NCBI GenBank assembly: GCA_039096225.1
Contig: JBBPEB010000009.1
Span: 1,081,001 to 1,145,000 of the forward strand
Direction: 5' to 3'
Length of the DNA stretch: 64,000 nucleotides
Origin: Blastocystis sp. Blastoise
Lineage: Eukaryota > Sar > Bigyra > Opalinata > Blastocystidae
A program made the position numbers and the translations under genes. Below, piece after piece: positions 1 through 16,443 of the stretch. Below the pieces are notes generated by a model, which was not told where the DNA came from, made no database searches, and saw nothing but the letters and a program-made list of their open reading frames with translations. The first letter of the stretch is position 1. The number at the start of each line of letters is the position of its first letter.

Positions 1-17
1 ATTATTATTATTTATAG

Positions 18-236
18 CCCAGAACTGAAGGTTATTTATTAATTATGATTCCAAAACAAGAGAATATTTTATTAATACAACAATCTCTATTAACTTCAGA
101 AGATTATATTCATATATTAAAACAAAGAAAAGAAATAGAACAAGAAAAAGATAATAATAATAATAATAATAATATACAAAATGAAGAAAAAACTTTAGAA
201 GTTATTCCTGAACAACCATCTTTGAATGAAGAATAA
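18..236 (+). CDS. Last exon of an unidentified protein (5' part outside the window)
   Basis: An open frame follows a TTTATAG splice acceptor at about 11-17 and runs to a TAA at 234-236. The residues read PRTEGYLLIMIPKQEN, then a charged, probably helical stretch, then a run of seven Asn, ending PEQPSLNEE. An ATG at 45 lies inside the frame, but the reading is open upstream to the acceptor, so I read it as the C-terminal exon of a gene starting outside the window. I recognise no domain. The acidic, Gln/Lys-rich tail looks disordered. Confidence 0.5.
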   Translation, partial: PRTEGYLLIMIPKQENILLIQQSLLTSEDYIHILKQRKEIEQEKDNNNNNNNIQNEEKTLEVIPEQPSLNEE

Positions 237-646
237 ATTATATTTATCATTTACATATTTTTAACTCTATCAATTATTATTACAAATTAAAATTCATATA
301 CTTTTGTTTTTTTTCCATTATTATATGTTTTCATATTATTTATTTGAAATTCTTAAAAAATAGATATATTTTATATGTATAACATGGTTTATTCTTATTT
401 TAAATCCAAATATATTTTAATATAAAAAAAAGGTTATCATTTCCAAAGATATATAGATATTATTACACTAATAAACTATAACCATATATAATGATGATAT
501 CATAACTTGAGAAAAAATAAAACCCTAAAAAAAATATAATTCATTAAACAACTAACTAATAACATATAGGGAACTTATCATTATTTATATTCTATTCGAT
601 TAAACATATAAATATGCATTATATATATATATATTTCTTCTTCTAC
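237..646. other. Intergenic, convergent 3' ends
   Basis: AT-rich spacer between the 3' ends of the partial + gene and the - strand acetyltransferase gene. I see no RNA gene, repeat array or credible reading frame. Confidence 0.6.
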
Positions 647-1557
647 TTAATGAACTCTTCCTGGAATATATTCTCTACACCAACAAATATGTCCATCTTT
701 TCCAAGTAAAGTATTATATGTGATTCGAGCTGGATTCTTTATATCTTCACATATTTTATTCATAGTATACATATTCACTTCTTGAACATCTAACCCTATA
801 TGATATCCTAAAGAAAGATAAAAAGGCAATGCACGCTTTAAACTCCATAAATGTAAATGCTATATATATATATATAGAAATTATTAAATATAGTATAATA
901 TATAGAATATACACTATTCGTTATTAATGAAATAAAGAATAAATAATATATTTATATTTCCTTAATAAATAATTAAATATTATTATTATATATATATACA
1001 CAATTATAGGGAATAATACCATTTATATGATATTTCTGATTATGATACTCTTCTAAACGTCTCATAATTAATTTTCCTAATCCTTTACCCTTTATATATA
1101 TATAATTTATTAGTAGCATTATAAATAATAAATATATATATATATATTATTAGCATATATATTCATAATTAATAAAAATAATAATAAATATATATATATA
1201 TATATATACATGATAATCTTGACGAATATAAATTCGACTCATATAATTTTTATCGATTAAACATCCAGTTCCTACCAATCTAAAGAATATATGAATTGTA
1301 TTGAAATCAAAATTTAGTAACACATATATATATGCATAAATAACATACTCGCTATTCTCATTAAATGCAACAATATGATATGCTTCTTCTTCATCAATAT
1401 TTCTTTTGATTTCTTCAACGGAATGCAGTTTTGTTAATATATGCTGCCATTTTTCATCAGGATAATCATCAATCAAATATTCACGAACTACTTTTTGACA
1501 TAAATTCTGAATATCCTCATAATCATTCTCTGTAGCTTCACGAATCAAATAAGACAT
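647..1557 (-). CDS. GNAT-family N-acetyltransferase, 3 exons
   Basis: Three phase-0 exons join without a break: 1557-1210, 1089-1000 and 859-647, giving 216 residues ending in TAA. The introns start GTATAT and are mostly TA. The first splice restores the acetyl-CoA-binding motif A: exon 1 ends IYIRQDYH and exon 2 begins GKGLGKLIMRR, matching the R/Q-x-x-G-x-G/A loop of GNAT enzymes. Exon 3 (LWSLKRALPFYLSLGY) fits the motif B helix, where a family Tyr packs near CoA. The family transfers an acetyl group from acetyl-CoA to an amine. The substrate cannot be told here. The start MSYLIREATENDYEDI is typical of a GNAT first strand and helix. A tRNA-Lys gene lies just upstream. Confidence 0.85.
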
Positions 1558-1613
1558 TCCAAGTCAATAAAGAATAAATAAAGAGTTTTTGCAAAAAAAA
1601 TATTAAAAAGAAG

Positions 1614-1686
1614 CGCCCACCGGGGGGCTCGAACCCCCGACCACCAGGTTAAGAGCCTGGCGCTCTACCGACTGAGCTAGACGGGC
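1614..1686 (-). tRNA. tRNA-Lys (anticodon CTT)
   Basis: On the minus strand a 73-nt cloverleaf can be drawn. The acceptor stem GCCCGTC pairs with GGTGGGC, with two G-T pairs. The D arm reads AGCTCAGTCGG and the anticodon stem CCAGG/CCTGG carries the loop CTCTTAA, giving anticodon CTT. The T arm is GGGGGTTCGAGCCCCC. G is the discriminator base. No intron is present. The high GC stands out against the AT background. Confidence 0.95.
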
Positions 1687-2134
1687 TTTATGGTAATTTT
1701 TCTGAAGTCACCTAGTTAAATTACAATAATAAAAAGTAGATAAGAAAACTTAGAGATATAAAAATATGTTTATTTTTTTAATATTAATAATAAAAGTGTA
1801 TGAAAATAGTTTTGTAAAGTACACAAATATAACTTATTTGAAGCAACAAATGGACACTGAATGATTATATAAACTTAAATAAAGTGACAACAGAAAAGTC
1901 TTTATAATGAAATATATATATATATAATAAAATATTTTAAATACATGAGCGCCGATTCAAAAGATTAAGAAATATATATTTAAAATGGTATTAAAAAAAT
2001 GATATTTACAGTTTAGAAAAAATAAATCAAAGAAAAAATATATATATAACTACATAATTAGTAAAATCTAGTAAAATAATAATATTTTGGAATTGAATAT
2101 ATTATATATATATTTGAATATATATGAATATATA
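1687..2134. other. Intergenic
   Basis: About 450 bp of AT-rich DNA between the tRNA-Lys 5' end and the 3' end of the nuclease gene. It must hold the tRNA upstream region and the 3' untranslated region of the nuclease. I see nothing else. Confidence 0.6.
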
Positions 2135-2839
2135 TTATAATTCCTTTTTTGATTCTAGATCTGGATAATATTCTTTAAATTGTTCTAATTCCATTGGTAA
2201 TCTTTCTTCTTCTTCTTGTTTTCCTTGAATACGATCTTCTTGAGTAAATAATTGAAATGAAGATAATAAGGGAAGATGATCCGAAGGAGAAGAAGATGAA
2301 GAAGAAGGATAACATAATGATTTATATAAAGTAGATAAAGAAGGTAATGGAGAATTATATAATAAACGAAGACTATATATAAATATAAAAGGATATAGAA
2401 TATAATATAATTTAAAAAAAAAATAAAATGATATATATATATATATAGAACAATAAAATGTAATTTTTATAAATGTTTTAAAATAAATAATAATAATAAT
2501 AATAGATTTAATTATAATATATTATATATAGATATACTTTTGATGTGTATACCATATATAATCTAATGTTCCTACAAAATGATGTGTATAATTCGTACAA
2601 GGTGGTTCATAACCGTGGAAATAATCCTCATATGCACTTTGATATTGTATATAAGGATTACTATATATATAGTAGTATAAAATGCTTAAAAAATATATAG
2701 TTAAATTGCAATATATTTATATTTATTATACATATAATATAATTTATATACTCGTTTCTCCAGTATTTATATACATGAGAATAAGGTAATGAATTAGAAT
2801 CCATTGTTGTTATTACTGGTATATCCTCTGGATTCATTA

Positions 2840-2915
<76 letters not shown>

Positions 2916-3718
2916 TAATGTATTTTGAGATAGTATAGAGGAATCTGAAAAAGACTGAATAATGTTGAAAATACTTCTATTAAACATCAAAGATTGTTGA
3001 TATTTAACATCTTCATTTTCTGGATTCCAAAATAAATGAGTTGTATTAATTAATAGTGGATGATCTATATAGTATTATATACATATTATTATATATATTA
3101 TTATTATATATTATTATATATATATATAGATTATTAAATATATTATTATTATATAGAACAATAAATATATTCAGTATATAATCTTACCATTATACATAAA
3201 AATCGCGATTATTCCAACATTTTGTCGAAGGAAATATCTTTGCGGATCATTCCAGTAGGTATGTTTATTCTTATAAGTAACTTCTTCTTCTTCATCATCT
3301 TCATCATCTTCATTAGTATTATTATCAGTTTTATTATTATATGAGATATTATTATCAGTATTATTATCTGAGATATTATTATCAGTATTATTATTATTAT
3401 TATTAATAGACGTAGGTATATCTACATAAAAATCATTTGAATCTAAACAACCTCCTATAATATATATATATATATTTATAATGTTAAAAGAATATATATA
3501 CTAATATTATAAAGTTTATTCAATTGATCTTTTCTAGATTGTTCTAAATCAATATTTTTATATACATATCCTTCTGAAAATTGCTGAATATCATCGAAAT
3601 ATACAGGATAATAAGACTGAAATGTAATATTCAGAGAAGAAAGAGACGCTATATGATAAAATAGTGCACAACCGTCCATCTTGGTCTTTGTACGCTTCAC
3701 CTATATATATATATATTA

Positions 3719-3817
<99 letters not shown>

Positions 3818-4042
3818 TAATATTACATTTTTATTACATTATTTTCTTTATATATATACATAAATGGCTTTATATCCAAGTCTTTGTAAATAAGGAAGCA
3901 TACTATTATAGAAACAATCACATTCTTGCATAGTAATAAATGTAGGCATATGTTCTTGTATATAAGACACAATTAGTTTCTCCCGATTTTCCCATTTAAT
4001 ATCCATATGTGAACAATCAGGAAAATGACTTCTTGTACAATA

Positions 4043-4076
<34 letters not shown>

Positions 4077-6493
4077 TATTATTATATATTGAAGAACATT
4101 GAATCATGAATATATATATATATATATATATACTTTCTAGCTAGAGTATTATAAGTAAGAATTGATATTTTTGGTTTAATATTGATATTACTCTTATTAT
4201 TCTTATTATTAATAGTATATACCGATGTTAGTGAATCATGAAGAAGAGGAGATAAAGATAATGTTGAAGATTTCTATATATATATATATATAGTTAAAAA
4301 ATGTATTAAATTTACATTCAAATATATATATATATATACATTGAATATTTGTTTAAAATGATTTACTAATAATTCTAATGGTTCTTTTGTTCCAATAAAT
4401 AAATAAGTATAAGATGGAAGCTCTCTTAAAATCTATATATATATATATATATATAAGAAATAATAGTTATACAAAAAATTAAATATAAATCTTTAATAAA
4501 TAAATACTATATATATTAAATATATAATAACAATAAAATATATGAAATAGAAAGTAACAATAATAACTATATATATACCATATTAAATATTAATTCCCAT
4601 TCATTTAATTTTTGTATAAGTATATTTTGTTGTTTAATATTTTGTATAGCTACTGTGATATTTAATAAGCTATATCCATTATCTAATTGAATATATTTTG
4701 TTAATGAATTTATAAGTGTTTTTAAGTATATAGGGATAGATTTCGGAAATGTATAAAAATAAGGTATAAGAAAAGATAAAGTAGAAGAAGCATTAGTAGT
4801 AGTAGTTGAGTTAATAGAAGAAGTTGAAGAGAAAGAAGATGATGAAGAAGAAGCATTTATTAATGATAAATATGTATATAAACATTGATAATCATTTATA
4901 AATGTCTATATAAAAATTAATATAATAATAAACATAATAATTAAAAAAATATCATAAATAAATAATAAATATAATAACAAATATAATAAATAAATATAAT
5001 AAATATAATAATTAAAAAATATAATAAATATAATAAATAAATATAATAAATATCACAAATATCATAAATATAATAATAAGCAAGCATATATATACATCAC
5101 AAAAAGCGTCTCTTTCAGTTCGTATACCTATTCCGTCTTCTTGATATATATATAGAAAATGATGAGTGACTGAATACTCAAATCCTATTTTATGTACTAA
5201 TATATATATATATTTCTTCCATTTTAATTCTAAATGATCAATATGAATTGTTTTTTGAAATAAATGTATATTTTTATTCATATCATTTATATTATTATTA
5301 TAAATATTATAAGCATTTAAAGGTATAGAAATAAGAAAAGGATTCTTAATATTATATTCTTTAGAATCAATACGTTCCACAATATATTGTTCTACATCTT
5401 GTATATCATAAGTAGTATATATTTTATAATCATTTATATATTGAGCATCTTTTATATAATTATAATCTTTTGTTAAAATAATAGATAAACTATGATCTAG
5501 TTGTTTTAAATATGTATATATATCTATTTGATTTATCGAATATAATGGACTTTCATTTTGTATATATAATTTACTTTGCTTATAAGGTGGTATACTATAA
5601 CATATATTACCTTGTTGAATACACTTATTATAGATCTATAGAGATAGATAATATAGTTTTAAAAATAATAATGTATATACATATATATTGATATTTATTG
5701 TATATATTATATATTATATTATATATATTATATATTATATTATATTATATATTATATAACATTTATTAATAAATATTATATTAAATAATAACAAAAAAAA
5801 AACTAATAATACTAAAACATACCCCTCTTGGTGTTTTTCCTAAGAATTTGACATGATCAACAAATAAAGAATTACCAAAGGAATTTAATTCTCGTTGAAT
5901 TAAGAGACATTGCTGATAAGAAGAGAGTAATTCTAAATCTTTATGATTACAGAATTCATTAGGAATATCTAAAATATATCCACGAATACTCTCTGTCAAA
6001 TATTGATTAACCGCCATTTCTGCACCAGTCAATACAGCTAAGGGTCCAACGATCATCCATTGATCTGAATAAGTCTTACTCTTCGTTATATAACAAATCT
6101 TACAAAATGGACCTAATAAAAAAGAATACTCCTATACATTATATGTATTTATATTAAAAAAATCATAAATATAATAAAAACATATACTTGATTCATTCTA
6201 TCATTAACCCAATTAGTTAACCATTCTGCGATATTAATCTCCCTTGTAGATATAGAAGATAACAGATCAGACAGTGGTAAATAACGTTCTTTACAAACAT
6301 TATTATCAACTCCAATAAATTTCCTTTTAATGTAGATTCCGTTGTCGTTATATATAGCACAACCAGGGAATAACCATCGACAATGTTCAACATAATCTCT
6401 TTGAAGATCATTTATATCAAAGCGTTCATCAAGAGTATGAAGTTTCCATTGGTCTTCATAATCTATTACTTTAGGATGAGGTGTTTCTTCCAT
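2135..6493 (-). CDS. CCR4/Angel/nocturnin-type endonuclease-exonuclease-phosphatase protein with a long N-terminal region
   Basis: A multi-exon gene from ATG 6493 to TAA 2135. Exon 1 (6493-6188) joins in phase 0 to exon 2 from 6131. The C-terminal half carries EEP nuclease motifs in family order: ISILTYNTLARKYC with FPDCSHMDIKWENREK near 4150-4010; IQEHMPTFITMQECDC (the family's metal-binding Glu) near 3950; RTKTKMDGCALFY at about 3690; a TTHLFWNPENEDV block near 3020; CTNYTHHFVGTLDYIWYT near 2570; and SPSDHLPLLSSF (the catalytic Asp-His motif) near 2270. These proteins remove poly(A) or act as phosphodiesterases. Low-complexity Asn and Asp/Glu tracts sit inside the nuclease domain (about 2840-2911 and 3290-3420). 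The first half (6493 to about 4200) has no domain I recognise. No stop separates it from the nuclease, but two adjacent genes cannot be fully excluded. Confidence 0.82.
3718..3812. repeat. (ATT)n microsatellite in an intron
   Basis: A near-perfect ATT/TTA trinucleotide tract in the intron between the nuclease exons that begin at about 3702 and end at about 3850 on the minus strand. It creates spurious poly-Ile frames on the + strand. Confidence 0.85.
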
Positions 6494-6784
6494 TATTTAG
6501 ATTGTAAAAAAAAATTTCCAAAACTTGAGAAAAATTCTGTTTTCTATTAATGTGTTTCATCTCTTCATGTATTTTTTAGATTCATTGAAACTGAATTATT
6601 TAAAAAACACATAAATAATGTCAATAAGCATGAAGTAATTAATATTTTGTTCTTAAATATTTCTCAAATAAAAAACACAACAAACAAAACAAAAAAAAAA
6701 GTAATGATTATATTACATTAAAGATAAAATATAGTTAGAAAAATAATGAAAAGGAATATTTATTATGCATTATCTTAAGAATCC

Positions 6785-7126
6785 TTAGAATTGAGTCATT
6801 TGACCTAATTCATTGAATTTGGTTTCAAGATTTTCAAAAGCATCAGGATCGACATTAATCTTACGAAGCTTAAGATAGACAGAAATGCTATAGAAAGAAA
6901 TGATTGATAGTTATTTGGAAAGTTATAAAAATATATAATAAATAATAAATCTATCTACATACACAGTAATGATAACAATAAGGGATAATAAAATGGTAAT
7001 AAGAATAGCCCAAGTATTGATATCCATTAAATCTATATATAATAGTATTTATTAATAGTATGAATAAAATAAGATTAAGAAGATAATAATAATAATAAAA
7101 TAATATCTCAGATAATAATAATAAAC

Positions 7127-7157
<31 letters not shown>

Positions 7158-8239
7158 ATACCAACTTCAATAATCATATTACAAGATTCACCATACCAGC
7201 CACTATTACAATAACAGTGAGCATTAGCATTAGATAAATCATAACCACAAGAACCGTGGTTATTACATAAATGATCATTAGCTACTGGGCATTCTATAGA
7301 AAGAAATAGCAATCAATAAAATATAGTTTAGTTTCAAATAATAATAATAATTATAATATAATAATTTTTAATATCAAAATAATATGAATACAATATATAT
7401 ATATATATATATACGAGTAGGACAAGCATAAGTAGATTCAATAGTAAGAGTAGAAGCACAAGTATTAGCATTATCAGAAATAATAGCTTGAGAAGGCATC
7501 TTGAAAGAACTATCAGTACAAATCCAATTGATAACTAAAGAACTAGGAGCAGTAATAGTACAAAGACTATTAATACAACAGAAATCACCATTTTGATAAG
7601 TTAAAACAACACCAGCAGCATAATCTCTTCTATCTATATATATATATAATAATTTATTTCCTATATAAACTAATAATAATAATAATCAAAACTAATCATA
7701 TATAAGCCAATAATGATAATCAAAATTAATCATAAAAATCAATATATACCATAAAGAGAAACTTCAACGTTATCACGATTTTCAACATCAAGAGCAAGTC
7801 TCTTACAACCATCTTGAGAATCAACGGAATAAGCAGGAGAAGGATCACTAGTAGTTTCAATAGTACCATCATATTTCTTAATATGATCAGTAACATCACA
7901 ACCATTACCACCAAAAGCATCACGAGGAGGATGAACAACATTAGCACAAACATTGAAAACAAGACTAGATAAAAATCATGTCATTAAAAAATATTAAAAT
8001 GATAAAATAGATTGATTGTAATGGAATTATCATTGACATTGATGAAAAAATACGTTAAAAAGGAGATATAAAACATACGTTCTATTTTCACTAGCAATGA
8101 CGGCAGTATCTTTGATTCTGTATTCATTAGCACCAGTAAGTTTAGATAAATCATAAGTGACACCGTTTCTATCATAGAGGCAATTAACTGCTTGAGTTAA
8201 AGCAACAAAGAGTACAGAGAGTACAACTAAAGTCTTCAT
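6785..8239 (-). CDS. Secretory-pathway membrane protein: signal peptide, MRH domain, EGF-like domain, TM helix
   Basis: The start MKTLVVLSVLFVALTQAVNC is a clear signal peptide. Exon 1 ends ENRT near 8077 and continues LVFNVCANV after splicing. The lumenal part has the Cys pattern of mannose-6-phosphate-receptor homology domains: YDLSKLTG, VCANVV, GCDVTDH, GVVLTYQNGDFC and INWIC. Next comes an EGF-like module (CPVANDHLCNNHGSCG, then CYCNSGWYGESC, about 7165-7300). A transmembrane segment (INTWAILITILLSLIVIITV) and a short cytosolic tail ending GQMTQF with TAA at 6785-6787 complete it. MRH proteins bind mannose-type glycans or act as sorting receptors (M6PR, Mrl1, Atg27 families). The EGF-like insert before the membrane is less usual. 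The gene is divergent from the TMEM222-like gene. Confidence 0.8.
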
Positions 8240-8653
8240 TTTATATTCCTTTAAAAAGATAAGAAATAAAGTTAGAATTATAAAAGCAATCTTATAAAAA
8301 AAGAAAAGATGAAATAGCCGTGTAGTGATCTCGGAAATGTTTTTTGAAATTCTTGATATTTATAAGAATTCCGAAATCACTTTCCTTTTTGTTTCTTGCC
8401 ATGAATAGACGCTATTCACGGTTATCTGAAGGATCCATTGCTAATTAACCATTTATTTAGAAATCTATTTTTTATTTTCTACAGTTTTATATATTTCTTT
8501 AAAGAATTCATTTCATTGGATTATTAATTATTTTTAGATATTGATCTATTTATATCATTATTTATATAAGTTTATTGATATATTGATTAATATCTACAAT
8601 ACAAGTTATTTGATGCCTGCTAGAAAATATTTATCAGAAAAAAAACTAGTGAT
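8240..8653. promoter_or_regulatory. Divergent promoter region with imperfect inverted repeats
   Basis: The space between the starts of the MRH gene (-) and the TMEM222-like gene (+). Around 8325-8339, AGTGATCTCGGAAAT pairs with ATTCCGAAATCACT at about 8368-8382. An outer pair is TAGCCGTG (about 8316) and CACGGTTA (about 8417). A small palindrome GAATAGACGCTATTC lies at 8403-8417. GC is higher than in other spacers. Whether this is a bidirectional control element, a small RNA or an old element end is unknown. Confidence 0.45.
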
Positions 8654-9282
8654 ATGCAACCATTGACCACTACTACGAACAACGAAGAACCTTTACCTCC
8701 TGTTGATACAAAAACACAATGTTTTCCGTAAATTTTGTAATCATTTTTTTTATTGACACGATGAAAAATGTAGTTATTGCGTTGTTTGGTCTCCTCTTCA
8801 CCCTCTAACATGGTTTTTCCCTATGATAGGTCATCTAGGTATTGCAGATGCTGAAGGAAACACTTATGACTTTGGTGGTAGTTATACAATTAATAAAAAC
8901 CAATTATGTTTCGGACATGCTACAAGATATTGGCAATTAAATCCTAAGAAGTGTATGGACTTATCTTGGAATAAGGGAATCAATGTGTCTATAAATGACT
9001 ATTCAAATCAAGTTTATAGTTTTTTGTATGTTATTCTATATTTATATATAATAAATATATATTTTTTTTATTTTTTTTTTTAGCAATAATAACTGTCATG
9101 ATTTCGTAGCAAATTGTTTGAATAATATGTGTTATGATGGAGTATCAAAATGGAATTCATTATATTTAGTTATCAATATGTTAATTCATGGAAAATTCTG
9201 TTGTTTTAGTGATATGCTAATTTCACTTGTACCTTTCTGTTTATTTGTTCTTTTTATTGTTCTTTTTTGTATTTTCATTTAA
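8654..9282 (+). CDS. TMEM222 / RTE1 (DUF778) family membrane protein
   Basis: Three exons, 8654-8727, 8774-9025 and 9084-9282, join in frame to give 174 residues ending in TAA. Splicing of the 46-bp intron 1 (GTAAAT to TGTAG) creates CFPYCVVWSPLHPLTWFFPMIGHLGI, the diagnostic block of the TMEM222/RTE1 family. It is followed by DFGGSYTINKNQLCFGHATRYWQL, NNNCHDFVANCLNNM and a hydrophobic C-terminus. In plants RTE1 modulates the ETR1 ethylene receptor at Golgi and ER. The animal homologue is a membrane protein of unclear role. The conserved Cys/His (PYC, NNCH) are present. Few family members are known to me in fungi, so its presence may help place the organism. Confidence 0.88.
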
Positions 9283-9459
9283 ATCATTTATTTTTTTTTT
9301 ATATTGTGTTCATGAGATTATTGTAATATAATGTTATTTTTTTCGTTTTTGTTTTTTGTTTTTTTTTTTAATGCTTTTCTATTTTTAAATATATGATTTT
9401 TTTTTAATTTCATTTTTAAACTAAACCATCTAAGAGTAATTGAATATCAATTTATACTA

Positions 9460-12683
<3,224 letters not shown>

Positions 12684-13346
12684 TTTTCCAGGTATTCATT
12701 AATCTTGTTTATTGTCAACTATAAAGTCATAAAACGATAAGAATCATAAATGTCTTTCTAAAAAAACGTTTTTTAATAATGTCGCTAATTCGTGACTATT
12801 GAGATCTATGAGATGCATTATTATCTGACATCCACAGTTCTTCTTTCAAAAAAGATATTAGTTCTGAATGAAAATAATCTTTTTAAATAATTGATTGCTT
12901 TTTTGTGTAAAAACTTGATATATTATGTTGATTAAAATTGTACTTGAATAGCTCCCGTATTTAACAGCATTTTATAATTGTGTATTTAATAATAAAAGGA
13001 TAAACAAAAAATTATAATAATTCCAGATTTACTTGTTTTTAAAAGTGAAAGTTCACAATTCAAAAGCTAGTAAAGCCTTCATATTGTATAAACAAAAAAA
13101 TCAAATAGCATAAACATAAAAAAGAAAGAAAACAATCAAAAAAATAGAAAAAGATTAAAAAGTATATAACAATAATGATGAGAACATATTGAAATATATA
13201 GGATAAACAAGATTTTTAAAATATATATATATTGAATATTGAATAATTATACTGTAGAGAATAGAATATATATTTAACGTTATATATTCATTTTATATAT
13301 AATTATATATACATAAAGAATTAGCAAGTAATATTAAAAATTATTA
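12684..13346. other. Intergenic, upstream of MTG2 and downstream of RAE1
   Basis: About 660 bp with no credible frame, RNA gene or large repeat. Both flanking genes are on the minus strand, so it should hold the MTG2 promoter and the start of its 5' untranslated region. Confidence 0.55.
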
Positions 13347-14356
13347 TTAATATAATTTCTTCATTTTAGAACGATCAAATTCAACCATTTCTTTATTAAT
13401 AGGTTGAATATATATAGTAGGTTTCATATTATTAATACGATTCTTCTCTGTTATCGAAGTTAATTTGTTAGGATCACCCTATATATATATATATAATATT
13501 AAATGTAAATAATTATTTATAGGCATAAAATATATAATTAAATACATAATTGAAAATAGAATTTATTATATATAATCAAATATATAATTGAATATAATTG
13601 AATATATAATTGAATATTGAATTTATTATATATAATTAAATATATAATTGAATATAATAGAATATAATAATATATAACAGTATAATATAGTATAATAGAA
13701 TATAATTGAATATAATAGAATATAATAATATATAACAGTATAATATAGTATAATATAATATATATATATATAATAGAATATAATAATATATAACAGTATA
13801 ATATAGTATAATATTATATATATATATATATAATAGAATATAATATAATATAATATAATATAATATATATATATATATAGTATAATATATATATATATAT
13901 ACCATAGCCCAATTGTATCCGGTCGCATACGCCATGAAATCGCCCTGCGACGAAATGGAGAGAGCGGTGACGGGGTCCTTAGGAGATCCAGAAGAATACC
14001 TATATATATATATAGATATAGATATATATATAGAACAATAAATATATTTATAATATATAATAATTAACATATTTTTATATAAAATAATACATAATATATA
14101 TATATATATATGTACATAATATATATAGAACAATAAATAATAATATAGAACCATAAATAATAATATAGAACAATAAATAATAATATAGACTGTATGTATA
14201 TAAATAATATATATATATACTTATTAGGTGGAGATGTATCAATAATTCGACATATAGGAATTCGGCCATAGCAGTTCCAGGTAGCAATAGAACCATCGCC
14301 TCCCGCGGTTATTAGAGCATTCGTTTGATTATGAATAGCAGAACTATAATAATATA

Positions 14357-14388
<32 letters not shown>

Positions 14389-14533
14389 ATTATTGTTATA
14401 ATCAACTAAAGAAACTCAATAATATATATTTATATATATATACCAAGAATTAGGATAATATTTCTTGTCAATTTTTGATGATTTCCATAAAAAGTTATAT
14501 CTATATATATATAAGTAATAAATAAATAAATAA

Positions 14534-14566
<33 letters not shown>

Positions 14567-14984
14567 CGAAGTATCTTTAGGGAAATAAGCAGCCGATCGT
14601 GACGAGGCGGATCCGATGGTGACGAGCTCTTTGTCAGCACTTATAGAGCAACATGTGAGATATTCATCTAATTTAGGATTTGAAAACTATATTATATATA
14701 CATAATATTATTATTATGAATCTATCAACATTTAAAATAATAACATATAAATAATATAATATATAATAGAAACATATATATATATATATACTTCTTGAGG
14801 TACAGATGGATTTGTCATTTGAAAATAAAACAATTTATTATATATACAAGCTATTAATAGACCATCTCTATATATATATATGCATATAGTAACAATAATA
14901 ATAATATATACATATATAATAATACTAGTATATATATATACGCATAATCTATAGCAGTGATTTTATTTGGACATTGGACGACAA

Positions 14985-15063
<79 letters not shown>

Positions 15064-15993
15064 AAAAAGTGTATAAAAAAGTCACACATATATATAAATA
15101 AAAACCTTTATAAATAGTTAAATAATGAAAATAAATATATAAATAACATAATATATATATACGAATAATTACATATATAAATAAATAAATATAAATAACA
15201 TAATAGATATAAATAAATAATTACATATATAAATAAATAAATATAAATAACATAATATATATATATATACAGCAGGTGTTTTTGTTCTAATATCCCAGTA
15301 TTTAATAGTTTTATCAAAAGAACCAGTACAAATAAATTCAGATCCATTCACATTCACAGAACGAACACAACTTACTATATCATTATGCTATATATATATA
15401 TTATGTATAAAAAAAAATTAAATATATATATATTAAGTATATAAAAAAATTAAATATATATTATGTATAAAAAAATAATTAAATATATATATATATATAT
15501 TATATTCATACAGTACCAATAACATCTAGAGTAGTAGAATTAGCTCCAGCATTCCATAATTTAACTTTTCCATCACCACTTGCAATAAATACAGAGCTTC
15601 CATCCTATATAATAGAAATAGAATTATTATAAAAATAATACAAAAATAATGTTTAAATAAATATATACTTGAGACCATCGAGCATCCATAATAGGATAAG
15701 CATTATTGACAAGCATGACTCCAGAACAACTAGACACCGTACTACCATTACTTTGAAGATTGTAAATACGTGCCTAAATAATAATAGAATATAATTAATT
15801 CTAATGCATAAATCAAATGTATACCTCATTATTCCAAGTAGTAGCAACAAACATGTTGCTTGAAGGACTAAATGAAAGGGCAGATATCGTATCAGTAGGT
15901 GCCTCCTAAATGTTAATCATAATTCTCATACAATATAGGATACAGACATACAGGACAAGTGAATTTTGAGGGTATGTTTACTCTTTTTGACAT
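13347..15993 (-). CDS. RAE1: RAE1/GLE2-family WD40 mRNA export factor
   Basis: A gene of about ten short exons. Exon 1 (15993-15952, MSKRVNIPSKFTCP) joins in phase 0 to EAPTDTISALSFSPSSNMFVATTWNNE. WD repeats follow: YPIMDARWSQ with DGSSVFIASGDGKVKLWN; HNDIVSCVRSVNVNG with GSFDKTIKYWDIRTKTP; CPNKITAIDYA; SSAIHNQTNALITAGGDGSIATWN; and ISSQGDFMAYATGYNWAMG. The last block matches the RAE1/BUB3 hallmark (FAYA-S-YDWSKG). The tail INKEMVEFDRSKMKKLY ends in TAA at 13347-13349. RAE1 docks at nucleoporin NUP98 through a short peptide and serves mRNA export and the spindle. BUB3 is the nearest alternative. The SFDKTIKYWD-RTKTP block favours RAE1. Confidence 0.85.
14987..15060. repeat. (TA)n tract forming most of a RAE1 intron
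   Basis: About 36 TA units between the exons for VVVQCPNKITAIDYA and SFDKTIKYWDIRTKTPA. It is an extreme case of the TA-filled introns seen across the window. Confidence 0.9.
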
Positions 15994-16443
15994 GTTTGCT
16001 CAAGAAAAGAAATTTATATTTTTATTCACAAAAAAAACGATAAAACCATAGTTTTTTTACTACGAAAAAAGAATACCCAACAAAATAATATATTCCGTCT
16101 TTAGAAATTCAATGAAAACATCACTATTACTCACTAAATCTTCCATCTAATTATGGACTCTTTTTGTATACATAAAAACAAAGAACAACTATATAATTGA
16201 ATTTATTGGAAAGTAGTCCGATCGGCAATGATCATAACATTGCCTTTATATCTATTTGTAAACCCTATTTTCTTATGTCAAACACATTTTGTAACCTATT
16301 TTAAATAAAATCTTCAAAAAATTAATGGTCAACAGTCATTAAAAAAAACCTCAAGTTTTCAGGATTTTTTCAGAAATCAGTCAAAATTTTTATCTGATGC
16401 AACCATATATATTTCTACATAAACTTCGATAAATAAAGAACAA
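15994..16443. promoter_or_regulatory. Divergent spacer between RAE1 and the GT31-like gene
   Basis: About 450 bp, AT-rich, presumably a bidirectional promoter. The one structured item is a perfect small hairpin at 16224-16244, GGCAATG paired with CATTGCC across a 7-base loop. I see no known binding site. Confidence 0.4.
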
